In this document: positions 10,084 through 20,268 of the stretch, one piece after another
How positions within the stretch are numbered: the first letter of the stretch is position 1
Layout: the number at the start of each line of letters is the position of its first letter
Origin: Prorocentrum cordatum
Taxonomy: Eukaryota; Sar; Dinophyceae; Prorocentrales; Prorocentraceae
DNA length: 64,000 nt
Direction: 5' to 3'
NCBI GenBank assembly: GCA_963575745.1
Contig: CAUYUJ010004559.1
Coordinates: 286,162 to 350,161, forward strand
Translations under genes and position numbers: made by a program
Notes under the pieces: model-generated
Told to the model about the DNA's origin: nothing
What the model saw: the letters and a program-made list of their open reading frames with translations, nothing else
Database searches by the model: none

Positions 10084-10910
10084 GTTTCTAGGGTGCTGCA
10101 GGGGGTTGGGGGTGTTCTGGGTTCGCAGGGAAGCTGGGGCTCAAGGGGAGCCTACCAGGGTTTGAAGCGGAATGCGCCTCTCGGGCTGGCCGTCGAGCTC
10201 CAGATTGCATCTGCCTGCTGTCCGATCTCGTCGCGGGCACTGGAGCACTCGACTCGCCCGAAGAGGGCCCCCGGACGCCCGGCTCGGGGAACCACGGCGC
10301 GGCGCGCTGCCTGGGGCCCACCGCCCCGCCGCCCCCACGGCGAACACGGGCCTGGCGCTGCCCCCTCCGGCGCCGTGGCCGAGCGCGTCCTGTCGGGCCC
10401 CGCCTCGCCTCGCCACCCGCCCTGGGCCCCCGGCGGCGCGCCGCGGCGCCGCGGCTGCGCCGCCTGGGCCGCCGGAGCCCTCCGAGCGCCCTCTCCCGCG
10501 CGTGCTGCGCCCCCGGCGCGTCGCGGCCTCTCGGCCCGCGGGCAGCCTGCCGCCGGGCGCGCCGGCGACATGCCCATCCGCGCGGGGGGTCGCCGAGGCC
10601 TCGGGCGCCCCCCGGGGGCCGGCCGCGCCGCGGCGTGCGCCCGCCGCGGGCGGGCGGAAGGGCGTCCGCGTTCGGCAGCGCCGCCGCGCGGCCGCGCGGC
10701 GGCGCCCCCCTCGGGAGAGGGGGAGGCTGGCTCTCGGTGCCGGGAGTGGCCCTGCCGCCGGGCGGAGGGGGTGCCCGCGGGGCCCGCCAGAGGCTGGCGC
10801 TCGGCCGCCGCTGCGGGAGTGAGTGGCGCCGCCGTCCTGGAGGCGCGCCTCGCCCACCGTGAGGGCGAGGGGTCGGGAGAGTGCTTCCCAGGGGCTCGGA
10901 GGCCTGCTGT
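10084..10910. other. Very GC-rich region (GC well above the window average)
   Basis: Long frames exist on both strands (for example minus 10,088-11,332) but are Arg, Pro, Ala and Gly-rich as expected for random GC-rich DNA. No motif supports a gene. Confidence 0.3.
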
Positions 10911-10938
10911 GTAGGAGGAGGAGGAGGAAAGGAAAGGA

Positions 10939-11052
10939 ATGTGGAATGGAATGGATGAATGGAATGGAATGGGATGGGATGGGATGGGATGGGATGGGAT
11001 GGGATGGAATGGAATGGAATGGAATGGAATGGAATGGAATGGAATGGAATGG
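10939..11052 (+). repeat. GGAAT/GGGAT pentamer satellite
   Basis: ATGGAATGGAATGG at both ends flanks a block of GGGATGGGATGGGAT. The pentamer GGAAT is the same as the unit of human satellite III; here it is a short local array. Confidence 0.95.
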
Positions 11053-11064
11053 AGGATGATGAGC

Positions 11065-11130
11065 AAGGAGGAGGACGAGGAGGAGGAGGAGGAGGACGAC
11101 GAGGAGAAGGAGGAGGAGGGGGAGGCCTAT
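11065..11130 (+). repeat. GGA-rich microsatellite
   Basis: Interrupted GAGGAGGAC tract just after the pentamer satellite. Confidence 0.9.
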
Positions 11131-12240
11131 CTGACGAGACTGGAAAATTGGATTGCTGCTGGGTGTTCCATGGGTTGCGCCTCGGCCGCCGCTCCATGGG
11201 TTGTGGCCTTGGCCGACGAAACCGGAGATTTCCTGGCATCTCCTGCGCCATATAGGCTTCGACCCCCGCCGCCCCAAACCAACCATTTTGGGGGCCCGCG
11301 GACTTGAGAGCGAGCAGACGTCGGTGGAGCAAGCGGCGGGGCGCACGGAAGCGATTCGAGGCACGAGAGCGCGGGAGGGCCGGCGGGGCGGAAAAGACCG
11401 AGGCCGGTCAGAGCCCGTATTTCTTGGGGGGGCGCGCCGCCGCCCAAGCCAAACATGTCCTGTCGCTCGCAGGCCTGCCCAGCCTTGCCGAGGAAGACAC
11501 CACAACTTGGGAAGAAGGAACACCAGGGAGAAAGAGGAGGGAGGGGTGAGGATAAGCAAAAAAAACGAACAAAAGGAGAAACGACGCACCAAAGAGACCG
11601 AGAAAAAAAAGCGGAAAGGGGGGAAGCCTCCCGAACTACCAAGACGGGCTGCGCCTGGGACAAGGCATGTGTTTTGCTCTCCACCGTCCCCGCCGCTCCT
11701 CCTCGCTGTCCTCCTCCCTCCTCCCTGGAATCGCTTCGAGTTTGAAGCTCCCCATGACCCTCGGCCGTTTCCCTACTCCTCGCCCAGTAGGGAAAGGCCC
11801 AGGCACCCTGAGGCAAGTGCGTGATCATCGCTGCGGTGTCCGCACCGATATTTGACAGTGACCAGCTTGGCAGCAGTTGCCCCATGAAAGCGTATCGCTT
11901 CATCCAACTTACGCATATTGTGCATGCTTGTTCCATTGGCGTCATGATCCCCCTCCTGCTCCGCTGATGATGTCCGCAGCATTTGGCAATCTTCTACAGC
12001 GTACCGCGATCGTAAATATTACTTCTGGGCGGCCCGAAGCACAGGGATGGCGAGATTCGGTTTTCCCCCCGTCCGCCGATCCTCCGAATCCTCCTCGACG
12101 TCTTCCTTCCCCATATGTTTTTATACCTCCATAGAAGGCGGCTATACACCACCACCGTGGCAGGGCCCAGGATTGCCCCAGCCAGGTATGGTGTTTGGTG
12201 TTTAGACGCCTTCTGCGGATACCCCTTCCTTACAGGGGTT
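11131..12240. other. Unassigned sequence
   Basis: Frames of up to 270 codons on the minus strand (11,127-11,945) contain no domain. A (GA)-rich patch lies at 11,535-11,625. Confidence 0.3.
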
Positions 12241-12247
12241 GAGAGGC

Positions 12248-12352
12248 GGATGAGGATGAGGGGGGCGGAGGAGGAGGAGGAGGGGAGAGAAGGGAGAGGA
12301 TGAGGAGGAGCAAGATGAGATGAGATAAGGATGAGGAGCAGGAGCAGGAGGT
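12248..12352 (+). repeat. GA-rich low-complexity tract
   Basis: GGATGAGGATGAGG and GGAGGAGGAGG interspersed with GATGAGATGAGATAAGG. Confidence 0.85.
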
Positions 12353-12910
12353 GAAACTGACTGAGTGTCGTGTGCTTTTGCTTCGCCAAGTTCAATTCCG
12401 GGAGCCATTGCTTTCACAGTCGTGAGCTTCTGGGAAGTACCAGTCCCAAGTCCCACTCGATCCAGCATCGTAGCGTCGCTAACAAGAATCCTCTTCCACG
12501 TGCAGGGCTCGCGGCACGACGATTTGGTGGCCGTCTTGAGTCAAACACGCCAGAAGCACGCGTACCTCTGCCACGCGCGCATCCGCATAGCACGCTGGCG
12601 ACAGTAGCAACAAAAAGGGCACCTTCACTCTCGGCCGCCCCCACCTGCGAACCAAGCAGGAGGGGCGATCGCCGGCTCCCCGCCACCGGCTGGATTTTGC
12701 ACCTCGCCGGGAAGAGCAGACCAGGCCAGGCTGCCTCTCTTATGGCGGTCGGAGACAAGATTCGTCTCGTCGCGTCGCTCGCGTGGGCGTCCGCAGCGCG
12801 ACGCCCACAGCAACGACCGTCAAGACTGCGCGCTGGCGGGAGAAGCAGCCCAGCCCGCCACACGTCGGCGGCGAGCCTGGTGGGGAAGGGAGAAGGGGCG
12901 AGCCGTAAGT
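12353..12910. other. Unassigned sequence
   Basis: A plus-strand frame of 192 codons (12,370-12,948) runs on into the TIR element at 12,911, which argues against its being one exon. Confidence 0.3.
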
Positions 12911-13058
12911 CGGGCTTGTCCCTCTACAGGAGGAAAATTCCAAGATAGCTAGAACATTGTCTGGGGACGACTTTTGTTAGTATTTGTTGACTGACTTGGA
13001 GTATGTTTGACTATTTTTTATTTTTCGTCCGAGATCCGCCTGCAGGAGGACGTGCCCG
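12911..13058. mobile_element. TIR element family 4, full copy
   Basis: The left end CGGGCTTGTCCCTCTACAGG and the reverse-complemented right end (CGGGCACGTCCTCCTGCAGG) form an inverted repeat. The interior is AT-rich (TTTGACTATTTTTTATTTTTCG). The right end resembles, in opposite orientation, the sequence from 63,918 to the window end. Non-coding, MITE-like. Confidence 0.75.
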
Positions 13059-14274
13059 ACCGAAGGCGAGCCTTCTCAGAGGGCTCGGAAGTCCCCCGGC
13101 CTTTGGCAAGCTGTCTGCGCCTTCCCTGGAGACACAGAAGAACGTTGCAGAAGGCGCGAGGGCTTCCGAGAAGGCCGGCCGCCTTTGGAGGAGGCCTCCT
13201 CCTTTCGCGTTTTGCCCCCCGTCGCTCGCCGCCGGACGCAGCAGGGCCATCCGTCGGCGGCACGCTGGTCGCCTGGGTCCTTCGGTCGGCTCCGCAGCCG
13301 TTCTCGCAGCCTTCGCTGGGCTTCCCCTCGCTTGCGGGCGACGTGCCTGCGGCGTCGCCCCCCGCACGCCCAGTGGTGTGGAGGACGATCAACGGAGAGG
13401 AAGCGTGTTGCCAAGTAATTTCCAGATGTCTGATACATGTGTTAAACATGTTGTAAACATGCTAAGAACGTGTTTGGAACATGTTCTGACATTTGAAACA
13501 CATGTCAAACTCAATGATAGGACCGTTAGGGTGTCCATTGTCGTGGCATCCACAAGTCCAGTGCCACGCCCGCTGCGGCCTCCTCTTGGCACATTTTGTT
13601 TTCCCCGACAGTCGTCAGGGGCCTTCTTGGCTGCCTCGAGGCGCCCGTCGTGATGCGCCACACGTGCCGTGCTCAAGACGTCTGCGTCAATACGCTGCGT
13701 GTTGGCTCAACGTATTGGCCCACGTTTAGGCGAACTTATCGCATCAGACCTACGTTTTCACACTCCACGTGTTGAGCTCCGTATCGATACGCCACGTGTT
13801 GCGTGTTGTGCATCGGGGCAGCAGGGGCTGGGCCCGAACCCAGCCCCTCTGTTCCAGGCATCCCTCCGGGCGCCGCCTTTTTCTTCTTAAATCGGTCACG
13901 TTGCTTTGCCATGTCGGGTCTAAGGTCTGCAATACATGACGGTGAATGTTCCAGAGCACTCCCCATTCGAATTTGATTGGCAGTCGTGTGCGTGTGCTCC
14001 GCAAGTTAGATGCATCTCGGGGACCACCGTTCCCACAGTCGTGGGCGGGTTGGAAGTATTGGGCCGGTCACGTCGGAGTCGGAGGCGATCCGTTTCCTCC
14101 GGAGTCTGCAGAAGTAGCCTTCCGTGCACAAGGCACCACGTTCCAGCAGCCGCGGTGAGCCGACACATGCCAGCAAGCGCACGTGTATTTCTCGCACGCG
14201 CGCATCCTGACAGAAAGTTTGGCGGACATGCGGCCGACGGAGGCGGAAACCGCAAACGACAACCAGCACCCTCA
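13059..14274. other. Non-genic stretch with ACATGT and CACGTGTTG motifs
   Basis: 13,430-13,510 has seven ACATG/CATGT-containing words, including GGAACATGTTC. 13,680-13,815 has repeated ACGTGTTG words. No exon recognised. Confidence 0.35.
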
Positions 14275-14470
14275 GAGGAGGAGGAGAAGGAGGAGGAGGA
14301 GGAGGCTGATGAGAAGGGGAGGGGAGGGCAGGGAAGGTGCAGAAGGAGGGAAACGGTGGAGAAAGGGGGAGAAGCAGCGGACAGGAAGGAGGAAGGAAGG
14401 AGGAGAAGAGGAGGGGAGGAGGAGGGAGAGGGTGCAGGAGGAGCAGGAGGGCGACGAGGAGGATTAGGGG
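14275..14470 (+). repeat. GGA/GAAGG low-complexity tract
   Basis: Nearly 200 bp of purines on the plus strand with few interruptions. Confidence 0.9.
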
Positions 14471-14965
14471 GAAAGGGGGGGGAATCTCAAAGTCCCTGGA
14501 CTTGGGGCCGCCCAGCGCACGCGCCGCAGGCATCGATGACGGTCCTGCGACGCCTAGTGTTGGGCGCCCTTGCGTCCTCCGCAGGGGCGGTCATGGTGGA
14601 GGCGCCAGACGAGAGAACTGATCCACCCCCCGAGGGACAGACCCTGGCGCGGCCGACAGTCGGAGGAGGACTGGGAGGGGAGGCGGGGCAGTGCGGTCTG
14701 GGATCTACTCCACGAGTGGAGCATCCGCGTGAGACCCTGGGCTCTCTGATCGAGCGGTCCTTTTCGATTCCCTTCGGAGGCGCGCACAGGGCGGCGAGAG
14801 GGGGGCTGCATTCTGAGAAGCCGTCGCTGGGTCCTTCTTTCTGAGTTGCCCCCACGTCGTCGCCCCCCCGACCTTCGACGGTGGGATGACTTTGCGTCAT
14901 ACGTGGTCCTACTAGACGTCCCACCCTTTCCACATGGCATTTTTCGTTAAACTGCTGTCTGCAAG
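14471..14965. other. Unassigned sequence
   Basis: No supported gene; frames on both strands are unremarkable. Confidence 0.3.
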
Positions 14966-15112
14966 CAGGGCTGGACCTAAACGGTCTTTGTTGGCCATCT
15001 CGTGGGCCGTTTCGTATTTCGCTATGTGTTGCGTTCAAGGCGAAGCCAAGGCAAAACGAGGAAGAACGAACAAGGCAACGAAAGCGACCAGCACCGTTTA
15101 GGTTCGGCCCTG
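14966..15112. mobile_element. TIR element family 2, copy B
   Basis: A compact 147-bp copy. Left end CAGGGCTGGACCTAAACGGT, right end reverse complement CAGGGCCGAACCTAAACGGT, an almost perfect 20-bp inverted repeat. The interior shares GGCCATCTCGTGGGCCGT with copy A at 6,156. It sits 122 bp from a family 1 element. Confidence 0.85.
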
Positions 15113-15234
15113 TCTGGAGGGGTCTACACATTTTTGTCTAGGACGCCAGTGGGTTGGCCGTGGGCTGCTGGGTCCGCAGTCGGCTGGGCGCCGTCGCGTG
15201 GCCTCCGTGCGTTTTTTTCTCCGAGGCGAGGTGG

Positions 15235-15414
15235 TACAGTCGGGGCGTTGACCTAAGGAACCTTCAATAAGGAACGAGGCCCCTTGATCCCCAAAGTTAA
15301 GCTTCGATGTCCCATCGAAAACCTCAGGAAGACCCAAGCCAAGTTGTAAAACAATCAGGGAACACCGAGCCCCTCCCCAACGAGAAGGGTTCCTCCTTCA
15401 GCGCCCCGACTGTA
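15235..15414. mobile_element. TIR element family 1, copy C1
   Basis: The left end TACAGTCGGGGCGTTGACCT and the right end, ending GCGCCCCGACTGTA, are inverted repeats. The interior is shared with the copy at 42,435 in opposite orientation: GGAACGAGGCCCCTT, AAGTTAAGCTTCGA, GAAAACCTCAGG and GAGCCCCTCCCCAACGAGAA. Confidence 0.85.
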
Positions 15415-15807
15415 GGCTGCGAGATCTGAGGTCGGTCGGGCGCCGTGGCTGCCCGTGGCCTCTCCATAGTGTTCTCCGGAACCCGGCAGGTGGTCTGCGG
15501 GGTCACAGGGTCGGTCGGTCGACGTGGCCTCCCGTTGCTCCCCGCAGCTTGTAGAAGAATAGTGAAAACGACGAACGCTCGACCGGTAAGACCTTGGCTT
15601 TCTCTAAAAGAAGTTTTCGAGCGCTCACGTTCGCTTCTTGAGAGACGAGATCCGGTCGATCATTATGACATCGTTTTCATGAGTTCCTTGCCAATTGGCG
15701 GTTAAAGCCTTACCAGAGAATGATTCTCGTCAGCCGCGAGCCGGAGTCAGAATGGGTCGGGGGACGTGGCCTCCCGTGGCCTCGTGTTGCCTCCAGTGGT
15801 GCGCCAT

Positions 15808-16080
15808 TGCCATCCCTATCCCTATGCTTATGCCTATCCCTCTGCCTCTGTCTCACTCCCATCCCTCTTATCGCTGTGCCTCTATCCCTATCTGGTTGCA
15901 TCCCTGTCCTTTATCCCTATCCCTATCTCCATCCCGATCCCTACCCCGCTGCCGCGGTCCCCATCTTTTTCGTACCCATCCCTATCCGAATTCCTATATC
16001 TCGAGTCTACATCCCTATCCCTACCTTATCTCTGTCCTCATCTGTATCCCGAGCCCTTCATCGTGGCCCCCCATCGTGAC
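15808..16080 (+). repeat. CCCTAT-rich degenerate array
   Basis: Repeated TCCCTATCCCTAT with substitutions (GCCTATCCC, TCCCATCCC). The reverse complement is ATAGGG. It differs from the TTTAGGG repeat reported for dinoflagellate telomeres. Confidence 0.8.
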
Positions 16081-16399
16081 CCCCCCATCGTGGCCCCATG
16101 GTAACTGTGTAATGCTCATCAGGGCTCGCTGCCGCAGCGGTATCACCTAAGAGACTGGTAGGTGGGCTGCCGGGTTGGGAGTCGGTCGGGCGACGTGACC
16201 TCCCGTGGCTTCCCGTATATACTTAAGAAGCTGGTAGGTGGTCTGCCAGATCTGGAGTCGGTCGAGCGGGCGACCTTGCCACCCGTGGCCTCACGTTTCC
16301 TCTCGCACTTCTCTCAGGAGCTAGCAGGTGGCCCTCCGGGTTCGGAAGCGGTCGTGCGACGTGGCCTCCCGCGGCCCCCCCGCGGCCTCCCATGGCCGT

Positions 16400-16725
16400 C
16401 TGTTTCCCCACCCCCCTGCCTATCACTGTCCATGTGCCTGTATCCCCACCCCTTTCTCTGTTTTCTTTCTCTTGGACCACCTGCCTGTATCCACAGCCTG
16501 TGCTTCCTTATACTGTATCCCCAGTCTTCTATTCCTATCCTTCATTCCTACCTCTGTACCTTAGATGGTCCTATCCCTATACCTATCCCGATTGGGATAG
16601 GGATAGGGATAGGGACCCTATCCCCATCCTTATCGCGATAGGGATAGGGATAGGGATGGGGACCTATACTCTATCGGGATAAGGGACAGGGACCCTATCC
16701 CTATTCCGATCCCCCCATCGCGGCC
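16400..16725 (+). repeat. CCCTAT / ATAGGG hairpin-forming array
   Basis: After a CCTATCC-rich stretch the repeat flips strand repeatedly: CCTATCCCGATTGGGATAGG near 16,582, a CGCGATAGGG block near 16,633, then GGACCCTATCCC near 16,690. Each flip makes a stem with ATAGGG on one side and CCCTAT on the other. Confidence 0.8.
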
Positions 16726-18118
16726 CCACATCGTGACCCCCCAGCGTGGCCCCCGTCGTAACTGTGCAAAGCTGTTCGGGGCCCTCCTCCCGCCTCCCTC
16801 CTCCCTTCTGCCGCAAGGGTGTCATGGTCCATCCCTGGGCGCCACTGGACGGCCCCAGGAGCCGCCGGGGACTTCCAGAGGCCGAGCATGTGGAGAACAT
16901 GTTTTGTCAGAGTGCCCCCCCCCCCCCCTTGCGCCATCCTCCCGCGCCGCCGGTTTTTGTTCGGCCCCCCGCTCGAAGCGTGCGAGCGTGCAAGTGAAGC
17001 CCCAGGTGACGGGCACCCAGGAGCAGGCCCTGGCGATGCTGGCGGGCACGCGGGCGCAGGTGCAGGACCATCCGCTTGGCTGGCTGCTGCCCGGCCTCCT
17101 CGCCTGGCCGCCTGCTGCGGCTGCTGCTGCTTCTCTCTCTCTCTCTCTGGGCTGGATGTCTGCTCGAGCGCCAGGCCTGACCCTCGGGCTCAGCGCTTCA
17201 GAGAGCGCACCCGTGCCAGAAACTGCCTTCCCCTCCTCCTCGCGGCACCACCGAGGGTGCCTGCAGGGCGGGCCGGGCGTGGCGCTGGAGACGCCCTGAC
17301 GCCGCACGAGCCGTGCGGTGGGGCCGCTTCGGGAATCGCGGTGCTCCCGCGCACCGCCACAGAGCTGGAGAGGACACGTGCTGGACGCATGCTGAAATTC
17401 CAGCCGGGCGCCGTCGCCCAGGCGGGCGATGCGGCACGCCAGCGGCGTCGCGCCCTGCCGACGGGTGGGCCCACAGGGGGGCGTGACCCTGTTACCCCCG
17501 TCGGCGGAAGGGCCTTCGGCCTGTGACGTCCTCGCGATCGATTGGCCTGAAGTTTGAACCGTCCAGCAGCCACTCACACGCAAATCCTTTCGATCATGGC
17601 TCTTCTCCGAATGCTTCGCACGGTCGTCTCCAAAGCGCACAGCAGGTACACTGATAGGGGGTGCGGGTCGAGTCTCAGCGCCGCGCCTTTTCGTCCGAAC
17701 AATTTGTAACAGCTACACATATGGAGGTAAGGTCGTTTTCGAAAGTTAGATTTCGCTTCAGTGCCGTGCGCATTCGGCTTGGACGTTTGCGACAGTCACG
17801 CGGATCGAGGACGGCTTCTAGTGTAGACTGAGCGCCCGGTCGAGACCCTCTCGGCAGTGTTGACCGAAAGTTTGGCAGTTGCACTGGCTGCATTGATAGA
17901 ATGCGCATCCGTTTAAAAACTGAGACTCTCGCCCAACACTTGTCTGAGCGCAGTGCCCCGACAACCCCACATTAGGTAACGGGATTGTGGCGCATTTCCT
18001 GTCCAAAACAAGGGTGCGCACGAATGTCAGGCCCACCGAGCGATCGTCTTTCAATGGGGGCGCTCCACGTGGTGAAAAATGAATGCTTGCATAGAGGGGT
18101 GCAGCCTCATTGATACAT
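16726..18118. other. Unassigned sequence
   Basis: Contains a (CT)n patch at 17,130. Long minus-strand frames at 16,822-17,640 are GC-driven. Nothing here matches a family I recognise. Confidence 0.3.
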
Positions 18119-18139
18119 CTAGGTCCGCATCCCCATTCT

Positions 18140-18575
18140 CAGCTTCCCTTCCCTTGCAGGAGGAGGCGGGCGATGAGGACTGGCACGCGACGAGAGGGCA
18201 TGGATAGCGTCCACGCCGCTGGCCGATTCCTCGTCCAGCGGCTCACGGGCGGTGCCCATCTTGGCTTCCCGCCAGCGCGCTCTCTCCATGATCGTCTCGT
18301 CTTCGAGCCTGGTTTCCTCGGTGATGGCGGTGCGGTTGGCCCCTTGCTGTAGACTGCAGGCGGTGTTGCCGTCCCGCCTCTCTGCGCCTTGACGACCAAG
18401 CCGCCAACAAACTCGGCCTCGTCTGCGCTGATCTGAGCAGCGCTGCTGCACTCGTTCTGGGTCTTGGTTTCCGAGCTGTCGCAGGTGTCGTTGGCCTCGG
18501 AGTTTGACGCTCGTGCCCCGGAGTTGACGCTGGCTGCGCAGTTGTCGAACGAGTGGCTCGGAATGCGATGCGTTC
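18140..18575 (-). CDS. Possible exon of an unrecognised protein
   Basis: On the minus strand one frame, about 18,540 down to 18,390, reads an acidic Ser/Asn/Glu-rich text containing SEANDTCDSSETKTQNECSS and then SADEAEFVGGLVVKAQ. A second frame, about 18,345 down to 18,175, contains LEDETIMERARWREAKMG and EPLDEESASGVDAIHALS. Such biased acidic text is unlike the Arg/Pro/Ala text that GC-rich non-coding DNA gives here, so the two segments may be exons joined by a short intron, or one gene with a frameshift. I do not recognise the family and cannot place the start, stop or splice sites. The 261-codon open frame at 18,119-18,904 covers only the second segment. Confidence 0.25.
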
Positions 18576-19097
18576 CGCGTCCTTGGAGCTCGTATCTTGA
18601 GCCACGTCGCAGCGGCGCGAGCCTTGGCCAAAACGACGATTGCCCATGTTCTGCGGCCGATGATCCCCAATATGCTTACATGAGTGTGGAGGTACTGATA
18701 GTCTGGACGCGGCGCGTGTCCGCACCAGGCCGTAGGCGGGGTGGTTGTCTTCGGGGCAGTACGGGCCCCTCCTGGGGCTCGCTTGGCCTCGGAGGCCCAT
18801 CGCAATAGACAACAAAAAAAAAGAAGGGGCACACCATGACATCGCCCAATGGTTTTCGTTGGCTTGTGCCTCTCGGGGGCATCTTCGGGAGGCTGTGTAG
18901 CCACCCAGAGTCATCTGGGGTTCGTCTTGGGGCACGTGGAGCCATGTTGGAAACGGTTCTGCACCTCAACTTGGACCATCTGGCATCATCTTGGAGGCTC
19001 TCTTGGGGGGTATCTGAAGCTCTCTTTGAAAATTGCCTCAGGTCCAAGTGGGCCCTCCTACACCCCGCGAGCTGGGGGGCCGGGGTCCCCTCCCCGT
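18576..19097. other. Unassigned sequence with GGAGGCTCTCTTGGGGGG-like words
   Basis: 18,960-19,060 carries a few TCTTGGAGG words like those of the array at 26.25 kb. A poly-A run lies at 18,815. Confidence 0.3.
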
Positions 19098-19311
19098 CCA
19101 AGTCTTAAGAACAAGGCGTTGATTCGGAAGTCAATCCTCCTACACTCGGGCAGCTGAAAGAAGGAACGCCACATAAGGAACAACGCCCCTTCTTGGACCT
19201 GCAAGCGCCTCCGTGCCCCAGGAGGGCAAGAGGAACAGCGCTGGAGGAACCTAAGGAACATCGAGCCCCTTCCGAACCCAAACGGTTTCTTATTTCAGCG
19301 TCTAGACTGTA
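19098..19311. mobile_element. TIR element family 1, diverged copy C4
   Basis: The right half matches the family: GGAACnTAAGGAACATCGAGCCCCTTCCGAACCCAAACGG-like order, TTTCAGC, then the TAGACTGTA end. The left terminus is degraded. The element ends two bases before copy R4 of the 162-bp repeat. Confidence 0.6.
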
Positions 19312-19313
19312 CT

Positions 19314-19474
19314 CAGGAGGGGAAAAAACACACAGACACAATTAATCGGCGATTCCCAGAAAATATGGGAAAACATGGGAAGTGGGGGGGAAGACAAAAA
19401 CCCAGAAAATATAGGAAAATATGGGGGATATTTTTATTTGTGTGTATTTATTTGTATGTCCCAATTCCCCTTCA
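19314..19474 (+). repeat. Dispersed repeat, copy R4
   Basis: Same family as 2,220, with the CAGGAGGGGAAAAAACACAC start, two AAAATAT half-units and a TATGTCCCAATTCCCCTTCA end. Confidence 0.9.
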
Positions 19475-19703
19475 TGTACACCCTGCGGGGGGGCCTGACT
19501 CCTTCTCCGTGCGGGCCCGCAGAATAGCGGGGCTCTGATCCTGAAGAGCAGGCCCGCTCAACCGCCTACGCCCGGAGGGCTGGTGGGATCAGAGCCAAGC
19601 CTCCGCCTCACGAATTCCGCTGCAGCGTCAGCTTGTTCACCCAGCTAGGTCTTTAGACCCCCCCCCCCGCAAGAATGGAACTTCACTCTTTTCGGCGGCC
19701 TTC
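19475..19703. other. Unassigned spacer with a small hairpin
   Basis: GGCTCTGATCC at 19,531-19,541 pairs with GGATCAGAGCC at 19,586-19,596 across a 44-base loop. Function unknown. Confidence 0.4.
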
Positions 19704-20132
19704 TTGACGGACGGGGGCCCACCAAGATTGGGAAACGATATGTCTCAGGGGCACCCGCCGCGCAACAGCGAGGACTACGATTTACGATTACGACCGCGAT
19801 GCGACTGCAGCCGCGGCTGCGACTACGACTACGAGTACGCAGTACACTGTGAGCAACGCATTCGGCGAAGAATGCGCAGATCTGTATTGCAATCCTCTTA
19901 CAAACGTGCTCAAAATTCCTCTGTCGCGCAGGGCATCGCAGAGATCATCATTCGCTGTGAGAAAGAACCCACCAACATTTTCCAGCGCGGCGAAGATTAC
20001 TGGGAAAGTAATTTCCGCCGCGACGACGACGACAATGACGACTACGATTGCGACGACAATCGCGGTTACAACCACAATTACAATCACGATTACAACCACG
20101 ACCAGCATCACGATTACAGCCACAACCATTGA
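19704..20132 (+). CDS. ORF with Asp/Asn/Tyr/His-rich tail, doubtful
   Basis: A 142-codon frame. Its first 110 residues are non-repetitive (including KEPTNIFQRGEDYWESNFRR); the tail is built from GAC, AAC, TAC and CAC codons and reads as NHNYNHDYNHDQ. The tail sits on a degenerate trinucleotide tract, and the block from CACCAACATTTTCCAGCG to GACGACGACG is partly repeated at about 20,221-20,290. The frame could equally be read as a repeat by-product. No family recognised. Confidence 0.2.
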   Translation: MTDGGPPRLGNDMSQGHPPRNSEDYDLRLRPRCDCSRGCDYDYEYAVHCEQRIRRRMRRSVLQSSYKRAQNSSVAQGIAEIIIRCEKEPTNIFQRGEDYWESNFRRDDDDNDDYDCDDNRGYNHNYNHDYNHDQHHDYSHNH

Positions 20133-20268
20133 TTCCTACGGTCATCTTCAGCAGAAGTGTTTCATAAATCCTCTCACGCGTAGGGTAGCCCACAATGGAT
20201 TATTTCCTGGCAGACAGAGGCACCCAACATGATCCAGCCATCCCAACAATAGAGGGAACATAATCTTC

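Larger units (their letters stand above)
15150..16400 (+). repeat. Degenerate ~80-bp repeat, about seven units, interrupted
   Basis: The block GGTCGGTCGGGCGACGTGGC followed by CTCCCGTGGC recurs near 15,170, 15,435, 15,512, 15,752, 16,182, 16,258 and 16,345, usually preceded by GGTAGGTGGTCTGCCGG. Adjacent units are 76-87 bp apart. The array is split by a TIR element (15,235-15,414) and by CCCTAT-rich DNA. Confidence 0.7.

Noticed and set aside
10939-11052. Human satellite III contamination
   Set aside because: The array is 115 bp, contains GGGAT variants and is embedded in sequence continuous with the rest of the window.
10088-11332. 414-codon minus frame
   Set aside because: Runs through the pentamer satellite (poly FHSIP) and GC-rich DNA; typical of random frames at this GC.
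16560-16725. Interstitial telomere
   Set aside because: The hexamer is ATAGGG, not TTTAGGG, and it alternates strand; kept only as a structural finding.
19531-19596. Hairpin as a transcription terminator
   Set aside because: Eleven-base stem with a 44-base loop and no T tract; rho-independent terminators are not expected in a nuclear genome.
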